Below, in pieces: positions 41,593 through 53,548 of a DNA stretch of 64,000 nt. The stretch comes from Pseudarthrobacter naphthalenicus (GTDB lineage Bacteria > Actinomycetota > Actinomycetes > Actinomycetales > Micrococcaceae). The stretch's first letter is position 1, and every line of letters starts with the position of its first letter. Both the position numbers and the translations under genes were made by a program. Under the pieces are notes generated by a model. That model was not told the origin of the DNA. It saw only the letters and a list, made by a program, of their open reading frames with translations, and made no database searches. Location of the stretch: assembly GCF_029076445.1 (NCBI RefSeq), contig NZ_JARESG010000003.1, positions 228,508 to 292,507 on the forward strand, in the 5' to 3' direction.

Positions 41593-42563
41593 ATGACCAA
41601 CCTCAATTCAGTTGATGCCGCAGCGGTGGCCCAGGATGCGCACCTGGACAGCGCCGACGCCGTGATCGGAAAATCCACCATCATCTTCCGCCGCTTTATG
41701 CGGAACAAGACGGCGGTCGCAGGGCTGGCCATCTTCCTGGCACTGACCATCTTCTCCTTTGTCGGGGGCTTCTTCACGCCCTGGGACAAGGAAACCATCG
41801 ACCCGTTCAACATTGGCATGCCGCCCTCCGGCGACCACTTCCTTGGCACCTCCCAGGCGGGCATCGACCTCTACGCCATGACGGTTGAAGGGACCCGCAT
41901 CTCCATCCTGATAGGCCTGATTGTGGGCCTGGTGTCCGTCCTGATCGCTGCCGTGTACGGATGCACCATGGCCTACTTCGGCGGGAAAGTGGACAAAGTC
42001 ATGCTCTTTGTCCTGGAGGCCCTCATCATGATGCCCGCGCTGCTGGTGGTGGCTGTGGCCACGAGCGGCGGCGGGGGCACTTTGAAGCAGAACCTCCCCA
42101 GCTGGCTCCTGCTGATCATCGTTCTTTTGGTGTTCAGCTGGATGGGCACGGCCAGGCTGATCCGTTCACTGTCCATGTCGCTCATGCAGCGTGACTTCGT
42201 CAAAGCAGCCCAGTACATGGGGGTACCGCCGCGCCGGATCGTCTGGCGGCACCTGGTGCCCAACATCGGGTCGCTACTCGTCCTGGACATCACCCGGGGT
42301 GTCACCGGCGCCATCCTGGCCGAAGTCGCGTTCTCCTTCATCGGCATCGGCATCAAGGTTCCGGACGTCAGCCTGGGCGTCCTGATCGGCGGCGCTACGT
42401 CCCAGGTCCAGACCTTTCCCTGGATGTTCTGGGTTCCGCTGACGGTGATGTTTCTGCTGACCGGGTCCCTGGCCATGATGAACGACGGCCTTCGGGACGC
42501 CTTCGACCCCAGCTCCAGTTCCGTTGGCCGGGCAAAAAAGAAAAATGGACAGAGGGCCGGCAA

Positions 42564-42567
<4 letters not shown>
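41593..42567 (+). CDS. Oligopeptide ABC transporter permease, OppC type
   Basis: 324 aa. N-terminal cytosolic 40 residues, first helix at about 40-60 (AVAGLAIFLALTIFSFVGGF), then five helices. GTSQAGIDLYAMTVEGTRISILIGL and the EAA loop VKAAQYMGVPPRRIVWRHLVPN are the DppC/OppC hallmarks. Start ATG at 41593; the open frame upstream shadows the first permease. Overlaps the ATPase gene by 4 bases. Confidence 0.88.
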
Positions 42568-44801
<2,234 letters not shown>

Positions 44802-44850
44802 GTTTTACATACCCATCACAAGCACCACCCGCACCTATGAAGGGAAAACA

Positions 44851-46572
44851 ATGAGGAATCTGAACAGGATCGGCGGAGCTGCGGCACTTGCCGCAGCCCT
44901 GACGCTGACGGCCTGCGGCGGTGGCGGGGGAACCCCCACCGGCCCGGAAACGGCCAAGGGCCAGGCATCGGGCAGCGATCTGTCCAAGCTCATCAGCATC
45001 AACGAAAAACCAGCCGCGGATCTTGAGCAGGGCGGCAAGGTCACCCTGCCGCTGGGCAACATTGGGCCTGACTTCAACGGGTTCTCCAACAACGGCAACA
45101 GTGCGGACAACTCCGCCCTGCAGGTCCCGATGAACCCGATCGGCATGAACAGCGGCGGCATCGGCGGCTGCTGGAAGGTGGACTTCAAGGGCAAAGTCAC
45201 ACCCAACACGGACTTCTGCGAGTCCGTGGACAGTGTGGTCAAGGACGGCAAGCAGACCGTCACCATCAAGGTGAACCCCAAAGCCACCTACAACGACGGC
45301 ACCCCCATTGACGTCAAGGCTTTCAAGAACACCTGGAACATCCTCAAGAGCGCCGATGCCGGCTACGACATCGTGAGCTCCGGGGCGTACGAGTTCGTTG
45401 ATTCCGTCGAAGCAGGCAGCAGCGACAAGGAAGTCATCGTCAAGACCAGCCGTCCGGTCTTCCCGGTGGATTCGCTCTTCTTCGGGCTCATCCACCCCGC
45501 CGTGAACACCCCCGAGATCTTCAACGACGGCTACAACGGCAACCTGCACCCCGAGTGGATGGCCGGTCCCTTCAAGCTGGACCAGTACGACACCGCCGCC
45601 AAGACCGTAACCCTGGTGCCGAACGACAAATGGTGGGGCCAGAAGCCGGTGTTGGCCAACGTGACCTTCCGCCAGCTGGAAACCAGCGCCCAGATCGCCG
45701 CTTTCAAAAACGGTGAGATCGACGCCATGTCCGCGAACACCATCTCGCTCTACAAGCAGCTTGACGGCACCAAGGATTCCGATATCCGCCGCGGCCAGCG
45801 GCTCTTCGCCGGCGGCATGAACCTGAACGCGCAGCGGATCACGGACGTCGCCGTGCGCAAGGCGATTTTCGCGGCCGTGGACCGGGAGGCCCTCCGCAAG
45901 GTGCGCTTCAACGGCCTGAACTGGGAGGAGCCCAGCTCCGGATCCATGATGCTGTTGCCCTTCTCCGAGTACTACCAGGACAACTACCCCGTCAAGGAAA
46001 CCGGCCCGGACGCCGCCAAGAAGGTCCTCACGGACGCAGGTTACACCGCGAACGCCAGCGGCATCATGGAGAAGGACGGCAAGCCGGCAGCCTTCAAGAT
46101 CAGCAACTTCGGCGACGACCCCACAACCCTGGCCTTCGCCCAGACACTCCAGAACCAGCTCAAGGCCGGCGGCATGGACGTGGCGATCGACCAGCGCGCT
46201 TCCGCCGACTTCGGCAAGGTCCTGGGCTCGCGCGAGTTCGACATGAGCATCTCCGGCTACACGGTTGGTGCTGATGCAACGGACGCCGTCAAGCAGTACT
46301 ACGACTCCAAGGTCAACGAGAACAAACTCGGCGACGCGGATCTGGACAAGAAGATCGCCGATCTGGCCTCCATCGAGGACAACGCCGCCCGCAACAAGGC
46401 AGCGATGGACGTGGAGAAGGAGCACATGGCGAAGTACTTCTCCATGGGCGTTGTCATGAACGGCCCGCAGATCTCCTTCGTCCGCACCGGCCTGGCCAAC
46501 TACGGCCCGTCCCTGTTCCAGAGCCTGTCCCAGGTTCCGGACTGGACCACCCTCGGCTGGCAGAAGAAGTAA
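44851..46572 (+). CDS. Oligopeptide-binding lipoprotein, SBP family 5
   Basis: 573 aa. Lipobox LTAC with Cys22, then a Gly-rich tether. Family 5 features: VNPKATYNDGTPIDVKAFKNTW, the FGLIHPAVNTPE region and AVRKAIFAAVDREALRKV. Brings peptides to the OppBC permeases of the same operon. ATG at 44851 with AAGGG upstream; the earlier in-frame ATG at 44791 lies in the ATPase gene. Unusually placed last, after the ATPase. Its stop runs into a repeat element. Confidence 0.88.
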   Translation: MRNLNRIGGAAALAAALTLTACGGGGGTPTGPETAKGQASGSDLSKLISINEKPAADLEQGGKVTLPLGNIGPDFNGFSNNGNSADNSALQVPMNPIGMNSGGIGGCWKVDFKGKVTPNTDFCESVDSVVKDGKQTVTIKVNPKATYNDGTPIDVKAFKNTWNILKSADAGYDIVSSGAYEFVDSVEAGSSDKEVIVKTSRPVFPVDSLFFGLIHPAVNTPEIFNDGYNGNLHPEWMAGPFKLDQYDTAAKTVTLVPNDKWWGQKPVLANVTFRQLETSAQIAAFKNGEIDAMSANTISLYKQLDGTKDSDIRRGQRLFAGGMNLNAQRITDVAVRKAIFAAVDREALRKVRFNGLNWEEPSSGSMMLLPFSEYYQDNYPVKETGPDAAKKVLTDAGYTANASGIMEKDGKPAAFKISNFGDDPTTLAFAQTLQNQLKAGGMDVAIDQRASADFGKVLGSREFDMSISGYTVGADATDAVKQYYDSKVNENKLGDADLDKKIADLASIEDNAARNKAAMDVEKEHMAKYFSMGVVMNGPQISFVRTGLANYGPSLFQSLSQVPDWTTLGWQKK

Positions 46573-46682
46573 CGCTCTCTCACTTAATGTGGGTTTTTCC
46601 TGAACGCTCTCTCACTTCCGGCCCGTCATACGCGGGGAGTGAGAGAGCGTTGGGTTTTAACGCACATTAACTGCGAGAGCGT
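46572..46682. repeat. Repeat family B copy 1, nested inverted repeat
   Basis: Outer arms 46572-46591 and 46663-46682 match at 18 of 20 bases (starts ACGCTCTCTCACTTAATGTG); inner arms 46603-46616 and 46638-46651 are a perfect 14 bp (AACGCTCTCTCACT). The same 14-base word begins both arms on the left, so the element looks built from four copies of one unit. It starts at the stop of the binding-protein gene and ends near the promoter of the next gene. Confidence 0.8.
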
Positions 46683-46687
46683 GCGGG

Positions 46688-46693
46688 TACGGT
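46688..46693 (+). promoter_or_regulatory. -10 box of the oxidoreductase gene (leaderless)
   Basis: TACGGT lies 7 bases before the ATG at 46701 with no binding site between; the repeat element ends only 6 bases upstream. Confidence 0.45.
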
Positions 46694-46700
46694 ACTGCCT

Positions 46701-47771
46701 ATGAACACCACTGAACCTGAACGCGCCATCCGGACCGCCGTCGTCGGCTATGGCCTCTCCGGGAGCGTCTTCCACGCGCCGCTCATTGCCGCGGACCCCC
46801 GCTACTCGCTGGACGTCATTGCCACCTCCGACGCCGGCCGGCAGGCTGCGGCGACGCAGCGGTACCCGGGCGTCAAAACAGTGCGCGACGGCGGTGCTGT
46901 CCTTGAGCTCGCCGGTGACCTTGACCTTGTGGTGCTGGGAACCCCGCCCGCCACCCATTTCCCGCTGGCGAAGGCGGCGCTGGAGGCCGGGCTGGACGTG
47001 GTGGTGGACAAGCCGTTCGCGGTCAGCAGCGCACAGGGCCGGGAGCTGATCGCCCTGGCCGACAGGTTGGGCCGGGTGCTCACGGTGTTCCACAACCGGC
47101 GCTGGGACGGCGACTTCCTGACTGTCCGCAAGCTCCTGGCGGGGGATGCGCTGGGTGAGGTATCGCGGTTCGAGTCCAGCTTTGAGCGGTGGTCGCCGGC
47201 GATTTCGAAGGCCTGGAAGGCCAGTGCCACCGCGGCGGACGGCGGCGGTGTGCTGTTCGACCTCGGCACGCATCTGATCGATCAGGCACTCCAGCTGTTC
47301 GGGCCGGCGGAGGTTGTCCACGCCGAGCTTCAGATCCGCCGGCGGGACGAGAAGGCGGACGACGATGCGTTTGTGGTTTTACAGCACGGGTCGGGCGTCC
47401 TCAGCCACCTGACCATGAACATGCTGTGCGCCCAGCAGGGCCCGCGGTTCCGGATCCTCGGCTCCGCCGGGGCCTTCACCAAGCACGGGGTGGACCCCCA
47501 GGAGCCCTACATTGCGGCCGGCGGCGGCCCGCTGGATTCCGCATACGGCGTGGAGGCGCCGGAGTGGGCAGGGGCGCTGGGCCGGGACGGGCACCTGGAT
47601 GCCCTGCCGACGGAACGGGGCGCCTACCCGGAGTTCTACCGGATCCTGGGGGACAAAATCCTCGACGGCGGGAGCACCTCCGCGCTGCCCCTGCCGGTAG
47701 ACCCGGATGATGCGGTGGCGGTGCTGGGCATTATCGAGGCAGCCCGGAAAGCCGCCACCGCGCGCTCTTGA
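46701..47771 (+). CDS. Gfo/Idh/MocA-family oxidoreductase
   Basis: 356 aa. Rossmann start RTAVVGYGLSGSVFHAPLI (11-29), then VVLGTPPATHFPLAKAALEAGLDVVVDKPF with the catalytic-region DKP motif (about 77-106), and the C-terminal alpha/beta domain with GGGVLFDLGTHLIDQAL. NAD(P)-dependent oxidation of a sugar or cyclitol; substrate unknown. The conserved Lys of the [E/D]KP motif and the His in GTHLIDQ are present, so it should be active. Confidence 0.88.
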   Translation: MNTTEPERAIRTAVVGYGLSGSVFHAPLIAADPRYSLDVIATSDAGRQAAATQRYPGVKTVRDGGAVLELAGDLDLVVLGTPPATHFPLAKAALEAGLDVVVDKPFAVSSAQGRELIALADRLGRVLTVFHNRRWDGDFLTVRKLLAGDALGEVSRFESSFERWSPAISKAWKASATAADGGGVLFDLGTHLIDQALQLFGPAEVVHAELQIRRRDEKADDDAFVVLQHGSGVLSHLTMNMLCAQQGPRFRILGSAGAFTKHGVDPQEPYIAAGGGPLDSAYGVEAPEWAGALGRDGHLDALPTERGAYPEFYRILGDKILDGGSTSALPLPVDPDDAVAVLGIIEAARKAATARS

Positions 47772-47791
47772 AATTGTGTGAGGTGTGTCAC

Positions 47792-47797
47792 TAGGGT
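47792..47797 (+). promoter_or_regulatory. -10-like box of the protease gene
   Basis: TAGGGT lies about 138 bases before the ATG at 47936, giving a leader of some 130 bases. The leader has short GGG/CCC hairpins but no riboswitch that I recognise. Confidence 0.35.
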
Positions 47798-47935
47798 CTG
47801 GTGTTGCGGGTGTTATCCCATTTGCTGGGCGGGGTATCCGCAGGGATCCGGGCAACAGCCCTCAGGATCGTGAACCAGGACTCTTGCCCGTGGACGTGGC
47901 TACCGCTGCGACGCCGGCAGAAATGGAGCTAGACC

Positions 47936-49495
47936 ATGCAAGGATTCACAAAACTTGTGGCTTCCGCAGGGGCGTTGGCGCTCGCCATCGGCCTGGCTGC
48001 GGCCACAGCCCCCGCGGCGGTCTCGGCCGACGGGCAGGCAGCACAAGCCGCGAACCTGTCGACGACGCAGGGCGGCAAGCAGACCTACATCGTGCTTTAC
48101 AAAGGCAACGGGGTGGCGGACAAATCATTGTCAGCGGTGCGCAACGCCGGCGGCACCGTCGTGCAGGCCTATCCGCAGATCGGCGTGGCGATTGTGACGT
48201 CGGACCGGGCCGGTTTTGACGCCGCCCTCCGCGGGGCGGACCCTGCAGTCCAGGGAGCCGCCTCCACTGCCGGATTCGGCGTGGCTGTTGAAGCCGGGAA
48301 GGACGGTACCAACGAAGCGGCCACCGCCGCCGTCGCACCCGGCGTGCCCGCGCCGGGGGAGGACGCCCTGGGCGGCCTCCAATGGGACATGAACCAGATC
48401 CAGGCCCCGGCAGCCCGTGCCATCAACGGTGGCAGCCGCTCGGTGGTGGTCGGTGACATTGACACCGGACTGGACTACACGCACCCGGACCTGGCCCCGA
48501 ACGTCGACTTCTCCAGGAGCGTCTCCTGCGTGGGCGGCGTCCCGAACACCAGCCCCACAGCATGGATGGATGACAACGGCCACGGAACCCACACGGCGGG
48601 AACCATCGCCGCGGCCAAGAACGGCATCGGCATGGTGGGTGTAGCCCCCAACGTAAAGATCGCCGGAATCAAGGCCGGCAACGCTGACGGCCTCTTCTTC
48701 CCCGAGGCAGTAGTCTGCGCCTTTATGTGGGCGGGAACGCAGGGCATCCAGGTGACCAACAACAGCTACTTTGCCGACCCCTGGCTCTTCAACTGCAAGA
48801 ACGACCCCGGCCAGCGGGCCATCTGGGAGGCTGAGCGCAGGGCCATCAGGTTCGCGCAGCAAAGCGGAACCACCGTGGTGGCAGCCGAAGGCAACCAGGC
48901 CGATGACCTGGCCCATCCCACCCAGGATTCCACCAGCCCCGATGACACCACGCCAGTAATTCGGGACATCACCAACGCGTGCGCTGTGATCCCCACGGAG
49001 GTTCCCGGCGTGATCGGCGTGACGGCCAGCGGCAACAAAGGCTTCAAATCGTTCTTCTCAAACTATGGTTCGGGCGCTGCCGATGTTATGGCACCCGGCG
49101 GTGACTCGGTGCTGCAGGTGACGGCTGCCGCACCGAACGGACGAGTGCTTTCCACGTACCCGGCTAGCCTCCTGACGACCACATGCCTGCCGACCCGCCG
49201 TGTTGTTGACGCCAGCGGGGCCACCTACTGCTACCTCCAGGGAACCTCGATGGCCTCACCCCACGTTGCCGGTGTGGCGGCACTGATCGTCAGCACGGGC
49301 GTCAGCAACCCCGGAACCGTTGCCGCACGCATCACCGGCACGGCGGACCCGGTGGCCTGCCCGCCGGACACGAGCATCTACAGCTTCTACCCGGCGCTGG
49401 ACAATGGAGCCCCGCAGGTCTGCAAGGGCGGCGCGGGCTACAACAACTTCAGTGGCCACGGCCAACTGAACGCGCTCCGGGCGATCGGCGGCTAA
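47936..49495 (+). CDS. Secreted subtilisin-like serine protease (S8)
   Basis: 519 aa. Sec signal peptide (about 1-30, AAATAPAAVSA), an inhibitor I9-like propeptide (about 48-105, YIVLYKGNGV... and PQIGVAIVTSD), then the S8 domain with the triad Asp176 (DTG), His216 (HGTH) and Ser438 (GTSMASPH), and AAEGNQADD. Four or more cysteines in the domain suggest disulphides. The protein ends with the domain; no anchor. GGAG precedes the ATG. Adjacent genes do not indicate a specific substrate. Confidence 0.92.
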   Translation: MQGFTKLVASAGALALAIGLAAATAPAAVSADGQAAQAANLSTTQGGKQTYIVLYKGNGVADKSLSAVRNAGGTVVQAYPQIGVAIVTSDRAGFDAALRGADPAVQGAASTAGFGVAVEAGKDGTNEAATAAVAPGVPAPGEDALGGLQWDMNQIQAPAARAINGGSRSVVVGDIDTGLDYTHPDLAPNVDFSRSVSCVGGVPNTSPTAWMDDNGHGTHTAGTIAAAKNGIGMVGVAPNVKIAGIKAGNADGLFFPEAVVCAFMWAGTQGIQVTNNSYFADPWLFNCKNDPGQRAIWEAERRAIRFAQQSGTTVVAAEGNQADDLAHPTQDSTSPDDTTPVIRDITNACAVIPTEVPGVIGVTASGNKGFKSFFSNYGSGAADVMAPGGDSVLQVTAAAPNGRVLSTYPASLLTTTCLPTRRVVDASGATYCYLQGTSMASPHVAGVAALIVSTGVSNPGTVAARITGTADPVACPPDTSIYSFYPALDNGAPQVCKGGAGYNNFSGHGQLNALRAIGG

Positions 49496-49510
49496 CCCGT
49501 CACAGGTCGC

Positions 49511-49641
49511 CAGAACGGCAGTCATCCAACGCGTGCTGCTCCCCACCGGCCCCCTAGCCTCGCAAGCTCGGCCAGGGAACCCTGCCGGTGTGGGCCCATT
49601 TCGTCGCTTTGACGCACGCTTTCTGGATGGCTGCCGTTCTG
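49511..49641. ncRNA. 131-base rod-like inverted repeat between convergent genes
   Basis: Arms 49511-49528 (starts CAGAACGGCAG) and 49624-49641 pair over 18 bp, with one G-U wobble if read as plus-strand RNA. Inside, ACCGGC (49545-49550) pairs with GCCGGT (49584-49589), and CCCT/GCC (49552-49555, 49557-49559) with GGC/AGGG (49570-49572, 49574-49577). It fills most of the gap between the protease and ald, which converge. Either a bidirectional terminator, a mobile palindromic element, or a structured RNA; I cannot tell which. Confidence 0.5.
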
Positions 49642-49700
49642 ACGTTAAGCTCCGGCGTCCGCCGCGGTTGCTGGTGCCAGTATTGATCGGTGGAGTCTGG

Positions 49701-50819
49701 CTAGGCCGAAACGAGCTCGTGCCAGTCCGCGACCAGGGGCAGGTGGTGGGCCTCGGAAACGGAGTGGTGTGCCACGTGGCCGCCGGCGATGTTGAGGCCG
49801 GCTGCCAGGGCAGGGTCACGGTCGAAGGCGGTCCTGACGCCGAGGTTGGCCAGCGCCACGGCGTAGCGCAGGGTGACGTTGGTCAGCGCGTACGTGGAGG
49901 TGTTGGGTACGGCGCCGGGCATGTTGGCCACGCAGTAGAAGATGGTGTTGTGCACCTTGTACGTGGGTTCCTGGTGGGTGGTGGGGTGGGTGTCCTCGAA
50001 GCAGCCGCCCTGGTCCACGGCGATGTCCACCAGCACGGAGCCGGGCTTCATCCGGGAGACAAGCTCGTTGCTGACCAGCTTGGGGGCCTTGGCGCCGGGA
50101 ATCAGGACCGAGCCGATCACCAGGTCCGCGTCCACCACGGACTTCTCGATCTCATACTTGTTCGAGGCCACGGTCTTGAGGCGTCCGGCGTACTGGGCGT
50201 CCAGTTCGCGCAGCCGGTTGATGTTGATGTCCAGGATGGTCACGTCTGCGCCGAGTCCCAGAGCCATGGCTGCGGCGTTGGTGCCCGCGACGCCGGCGCC
50301 AAGGACAACCACCTTGGCCGGGCGGACACCGGGAACGCCGCCGAGCAGCACGCCCTTGCCGCCGGCCGGTGCCATGAGTGAGGTGGCGCCAACCTGCACG
50401 GAGAGGCGTCCTGCAACCTCGGACATGGGGGCCAGCAGCGGCAGGCTGCGGCCTTCCTGGACGGTCTCGTAGGCGATGGCCGTGACGCCGGTGTTGATGA
50501 GCTCCTGGGTCAGTTCGGGCTCGGCGGCCAGGTGCAGGTAGGTGAAGAGGATCAGGCCCTTGCGGAAGCGGTGGTATTCGGCCTTGATGGGTTCCTTGAC
50601 CTTCATGACCATGTCCGCGCGGCCCCAGACGTCGTCGGCGTCGGCCACAATCTCGGCGCCGGCGATCGCGTATTCCTCATCGGTGATTCCGGAGCCGAGC
50701 CCTGCCCCGCGCTCAACGAGGACGGTGTGGCCGTGCGTGCGGAACTCGTGAACACCTGCGGCGGTGATGGCGACGCGGAATTCGTTGTTCTTGATCTCTT
50801 TGGGGACACCGATGATCAT
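49701..50819 (-). CDS. ald: Alanine dehydrogenase
   Basis: Interconverts L-alanine and pyruvate plus ammonia with NAD(H). 372 aa, the usual length. Starts [24 protein letters not shown], with the substrate Arg, [15 protein letters not shown] holding the catalytic Lys/His area, and the NAD loop [24 protein letters not shown]. The ATG at 50819 is preceded by GGAG at a spacing of 8; the frame upstream to 50978 is the divergent promoter region. Divergent from a PucR regulator. Confidence 0.95.
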   Translation of the reverse strand: MIIGVPKEIKNNEFRVAITAAGVHEFRTHGHTVLVERGAGLGSGITDEEYAIAGAEIVADADDVWGRADMVMKVKEPIKAEYHRFRKGLILFTYLHLAAEPELTQELINTGVTAIAYETVQEGRSLPLLAPMSEVAGRLSVQVGATSLMAPAGGKGVLLGGVPGVRPAKVVVLGAGVAGTNAAAMALGLGADVTILDININRLRELDAQYAGRLKTVASNKYEIEKSVVDADLVIGSVLIPGAKAPKLVSNELVSRMKPGSVLVDIAVDQGGCFEDTHPTTHQEPTYKVHNTIFYCVANMPGAVPNTSTYALTNVTLRYAVALANLGVRTAFDRDPALAAGLNIAGGHVAHHSVSEAHHLPLVADWHELVSA

Positions 50820-51054
50820 TTTTGGGCTCCATGTTCTCTGGCCGGATAGGCCCGAAATTGCGGGGTAAGGTTGTGATTCCAGAATAAATCCGGCTGTGAC
50901 CCAGCTGACAGCGATCCCGGCCGCCGGGCACCCGGCGCCCGCGGCATTCCGCGGTCTTTGGTTTCCGCAGATCGACAAATGTTTAGCCTGAGGGCGTCAG
51001 GTGTCGCCTCGTGTCCGTTCGCTTCGGGAAGCCGCGGGGCAGTAGTGTTAGCCC
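50820..51054. promoter_or_regulatory. Divergent control region of ald and the PucR gene
   Basis: 235 bases. On the right, TAGTGT (51043-51048) is the -10 box of the regulator, 6 bases before its ATG. On the left, GGAG for ald is visible. A GC-rich stretch (about 50915-50945) has overlapping short palindromes of GGCGCC type, but no single convincing operator. Confidence 0.4.
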
Positions 51055-52272
51055 ATGCAGCAGGATGTGGAAGAGCTCGTGGAGCAGGTCGCCCAAAAGC
51101 TTGGGCGCGGACTTTCGCTGGAAGACCTGGACGGCCTGCTGCTCGCGTACAGCTCCAATCAGTCGCACGCGGACCAGGTCCGGGTGAACTTCCTGTTGAG
51201 CAAACGGGTGCCGGCGGACGTCAGTGCCTGGCAGCTGTCCCACGGCATCGCCACAGCGGTCCGCCCCGTGGTGCTCCCCGCCAACGCGGAGCTGGGCATG
51301 CTGGGCCGGGTCTGTGTTCCCCTGATGGTGCGCGGGTTCCGCGTCGGGTATCTCTGGGTGCAGCAGGACTCAGCCGAGGAGAACCCGGCGGCAATCCTCT
51401 CCCAGCTTCCGGAGGTGACCCGCGAGATCGAACTGCTTTCCGGCCTCCTCCTGGATTCCAACACGGCCGAGTCGGAGTTCCGGCGCAGCCGGGAACGGGA
51501 ATTCCTGGCGGCCTGCGCCGGCGAGGCCAACGCCGTAGCCGCCGTGGCCGGGTGGAAGGAAATCCAAGGCAAGGGTCCCTGGCAGATGGTGACAGTGCTC
51601 GACGCCGATGGCTGGGCCGGCGGCCCGGACCCCATCGCCTCCACGCTGATTCACCGATCCGCCGCCCTGCAGGCCACAGTGGGGGTGGACATGGCGCTGT
51701 TCAGCGCGGGCACGGAAACCCACTCCGTGGTGCTGTTCAGCGAGTCCGTTGGACGCGCCAACCACGCCCAGGTGCTGGTCCATTACCAGCTTGAGCTCGC
51801 CAAACGCTCCGGCCGGCCGGTGCACCGCATCATCCTGGGCATCAGCGAGGGCTTTGCCCGGCCGCGCGAACTGGCCGAGGCCTACCGGCAGTCCCGGCAG
51901 GCAGCGCAGGCAGCCGCCGTGGATCCGCAGCTCGGCGAACTGGTGGACTGCCGGGCCACGGGCGTCTACCAGTTGCTGGCATCGGCCGGCGGGGGAGCCG
52001 GGGCCTGGACGGACACCGGGTCCGTCTACGTCCGGATGCTGGAGGACCACGACCGGAACCACGAGCTGCTTCCGGTCCTGGAGCTCATTTACGATAACGA
52101 TGGTTCAATCCAGGACGTGGCCACCAAACTGCACCTCCACCGCAGCAGCGTCTACAACCGCCTGGGCCGCATCCGCCAGCTCCTCGGCGTCGACCCCCTG
52201 AAAGGGATGCCGAGGCTGGAGCTGCACGCCGCACTGAAGATGCGCCGCTGGGCCGCGCGGCCCCGGATCTAG
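51055..52272 (+). CDS. PucR-family regulator, probably activator of ald
   Basis: 405 aa. C-terminal helix-turn-helix of the PucR type: DVATKLHLHRSSVYNRLGRIRQLLGVDP at about 357-384. The middle has a GGDEF-like/PucR linker domain and the N-terminal 130 residues are the variable sensor part. In Bacillus subtilis, AdeR, a PucR protein, activates ald and lies beside it; the arrangement here is divergent and adjacent, so the same role is inferred. Leaderless ATG. Confidence 0.82.
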   Translation: MQQDVEELVEQVAQKLGRGLSLEDLDGLLLAYSSNQSHADQVRVNFLLSKRVPADVSAWQLSHGIATAVRPVVLPANAELGMLGRVCVPLMVRGFRVGYLWVQQDSAEENPAAILSQLPEVTREIELLSGLLLDSNTAESEFRRSREREFLAACAGEANAVAAVAGWKEIQGKGPWQMVTVLDADGWAGGPDPIASTLIHRSAALQATVGVDMALFSAGTETHSVVLFSESVGRANHAQVLVHYQLELAKRSGRPVHRIILGISEGFARPRELAEAYRQSRQAAQAAAVDPQLGELVDCRATGVYQLLASAGGGAGAWTDTGSVYVRMLEDHDRNHELLPVLELIYDNDGSIQDVATKLHLHRSSVYNRLGRIRQLLGVDPLKGMPRLELHAALKMRRWAARPRI

Positions 52273-52685
52273 GGCGAGTCCGCGGGCCGTTGTGCCGGCT
52301 CGGCCTGCCTCGCGTGCTCGTTTTTCTTTTGTTGATCCAGCCAGGCCATGATGGCGGCCAGCCTGATCCGGCGGTGCGTGCCGCGGTACTCCACGGGAAT
52401 CTCGCCGCGATCGGTCATGTTGCGCAGGTACGTGTGTGAAATCCCGGCGAGCTCCGCGGCCTGTGAAGTGGTGAGCATTTCCTCCACGCTGCTTACAGTC
52501 ACCGCTTCGCCGCGACCGAACCTGCTGAGAAGATCGACGACGGCGTCCCTCGCCCGGGGCGTGAGCCGGTGGACCGTGCCGTCCACGAAGACGGTGATGT
52601 CATGCCCGCCTTCGAGGGCCTGCCGCAGTTTGGCTGCGTCCTCCGCCGGCAGGCCGGGCGTCATCCGGGGAGCTATCAGTGCCAT
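52269..52685 (-). CDS. Excisionase/MerR-like DNA-binding protein
   Basis: 138 aa. Residues 68-120 form a helix-turn-helix of the excisionase type: LTTSQAAELAGISHTYLRNM then EIPVEYRGTHRRIRLAAIMAWLD. The N-terminal part resembles the antitoxin-like proteins in which this domain follows a short regulatory region. No toxin gene is adjacent. The stop codons of this gene and the PucR gene share the tetramer CTAG on opposite strands. ATG is 6 bases after TAGGCT (leaderless). Confidence 0.75.
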   Translation of the reverse strand: MALIAPRMTPGLPAEDAAKLRQALEGGHDITVFVDGTVHRLTPRARDAVVDLLSRFGRGEAVTVSSVEEMLTTSQAAELAGISHTYLRNMTDRGEIPVEYRGTHRRIRLAAIMAWLDQQKKNEHARQAEPAQRPADSP

Positions 52686-52733
52686 GCCAACAGCCTAACC
52701 GGCGCCGGGACGGGCCGGCGGTATGCTCGCTGG

Positions 52734-53516
52734 GTGAAACTTAATGGTGGCAGGGACATCGAAGCCGGCGGCCTGGCAGGCCGGCTTTACTCTTCCGTGG
52801 GGCCTGCCGCCGATACTCCCCGAAGGACCTACGTCCTGCTGCACGGGATCGGCGTTTCGCACCGGTACCTCGCACGACTGCACCAGGAACTGGCCCTCGG
52901 CGCCGATGTCCACTCCTTTGACCTCCCCGGGTTCGGCGATGCGCCCAGGCCGCGCCGCCAGGTTCCGGTGGGTGAGTATGCGGCGTTTGTCCGTGCCGGG
53001 CTTGCCGCGGCCGGGGTGAGGTCCTGTGTGGTGATCGGTCATTCCATGGGAACCCAGCACGCGGTGGAACTCGCCCTGCAGGAGCCGGACCTTGTGGACG
53101 GCGTGGTGCTGATGGGCCCCGTCGTCGACCCCCGGCGGCGGACCGTTGTGCAGCAGGCGCTTGCGCTGACCCGCGACGCCATGTTCAGCGAGAGCATCTC
53201 CGCGAATGCACTGGTCTTTTCCGACTACTTCCGCGCCGGCCCCCGCTGGTACCTCACCGAGTTGCCCGTCATGATGGACTACCCCATGGAGGCAAGGGTT
53301 CCGGGCGTGAGCCAGCCGGTGCTGGTCCTTCGGGGCAGCCAGGACCCGGTGGCTGACCGGGAATGGTGCCGGCGGCTCGCGGACCGGGCACCCCGGGGCA
53401 GCCTGACCGAGATCCCCGGCCATGGCCACGTTTTCCAGCACACCGCCACCGGGCCGGCAGCTGCGGCAATCACCAGCTGGGCCAGGGCGGCGGACGGCTT
53501 CGGCGTCATCGCCTGA
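52734..53516 (+). CDS. Alpha/beta hydrolase
   Basis: 260 aa. LLHGIGVSHRYLARL oxyanion-loop pattern, DLPGFGDAPRP, nucleophile elbow GHSMGTQHAVELAL with Ser, and the late Asp (GSQDPVADREW) and His (IPGHGHVFQHT). Substrate unknown. GTG at 52734 is 6 bases after the -10 box TATGCT (52722-52727): leaderless. The open frame continues upstream, over the divergent gene, but is not coding there. Confidence 0.82.
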   Translation: MKLNGGRDIEAGGLAGRLYSSVGPAADTPRRTYVLLHGIGVSHRYLARLHQELALGADVHSFDLPGFGDAPRPRRQVPVGEYAAFVRAGLAAAGVRSCVVIGHSMGTQHAVELALQEPDLVDGVVLMGPVVDPRRRTVVQQALALTRDAMFSESISANALVFSDYFRAGPRWYLTELPVMMDYPMEARVPGVSQPVLVLRGSQDPVADREWCRRLADRAPRGSLTEIPGHGHVFQHTATGPAAAAITSWARAADGFGVIA

Positions 53517-53548
53517 CCCCCAGCCAGGCGTCGTACCTTGGGCGTTGC

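Noticed and set aside
47798..47935. Riboswitch (c-di-AMP type) in the protease leader
   Set aside because: Short GGG/CCC pairings are present but the conserved core of known classes could not be matched.
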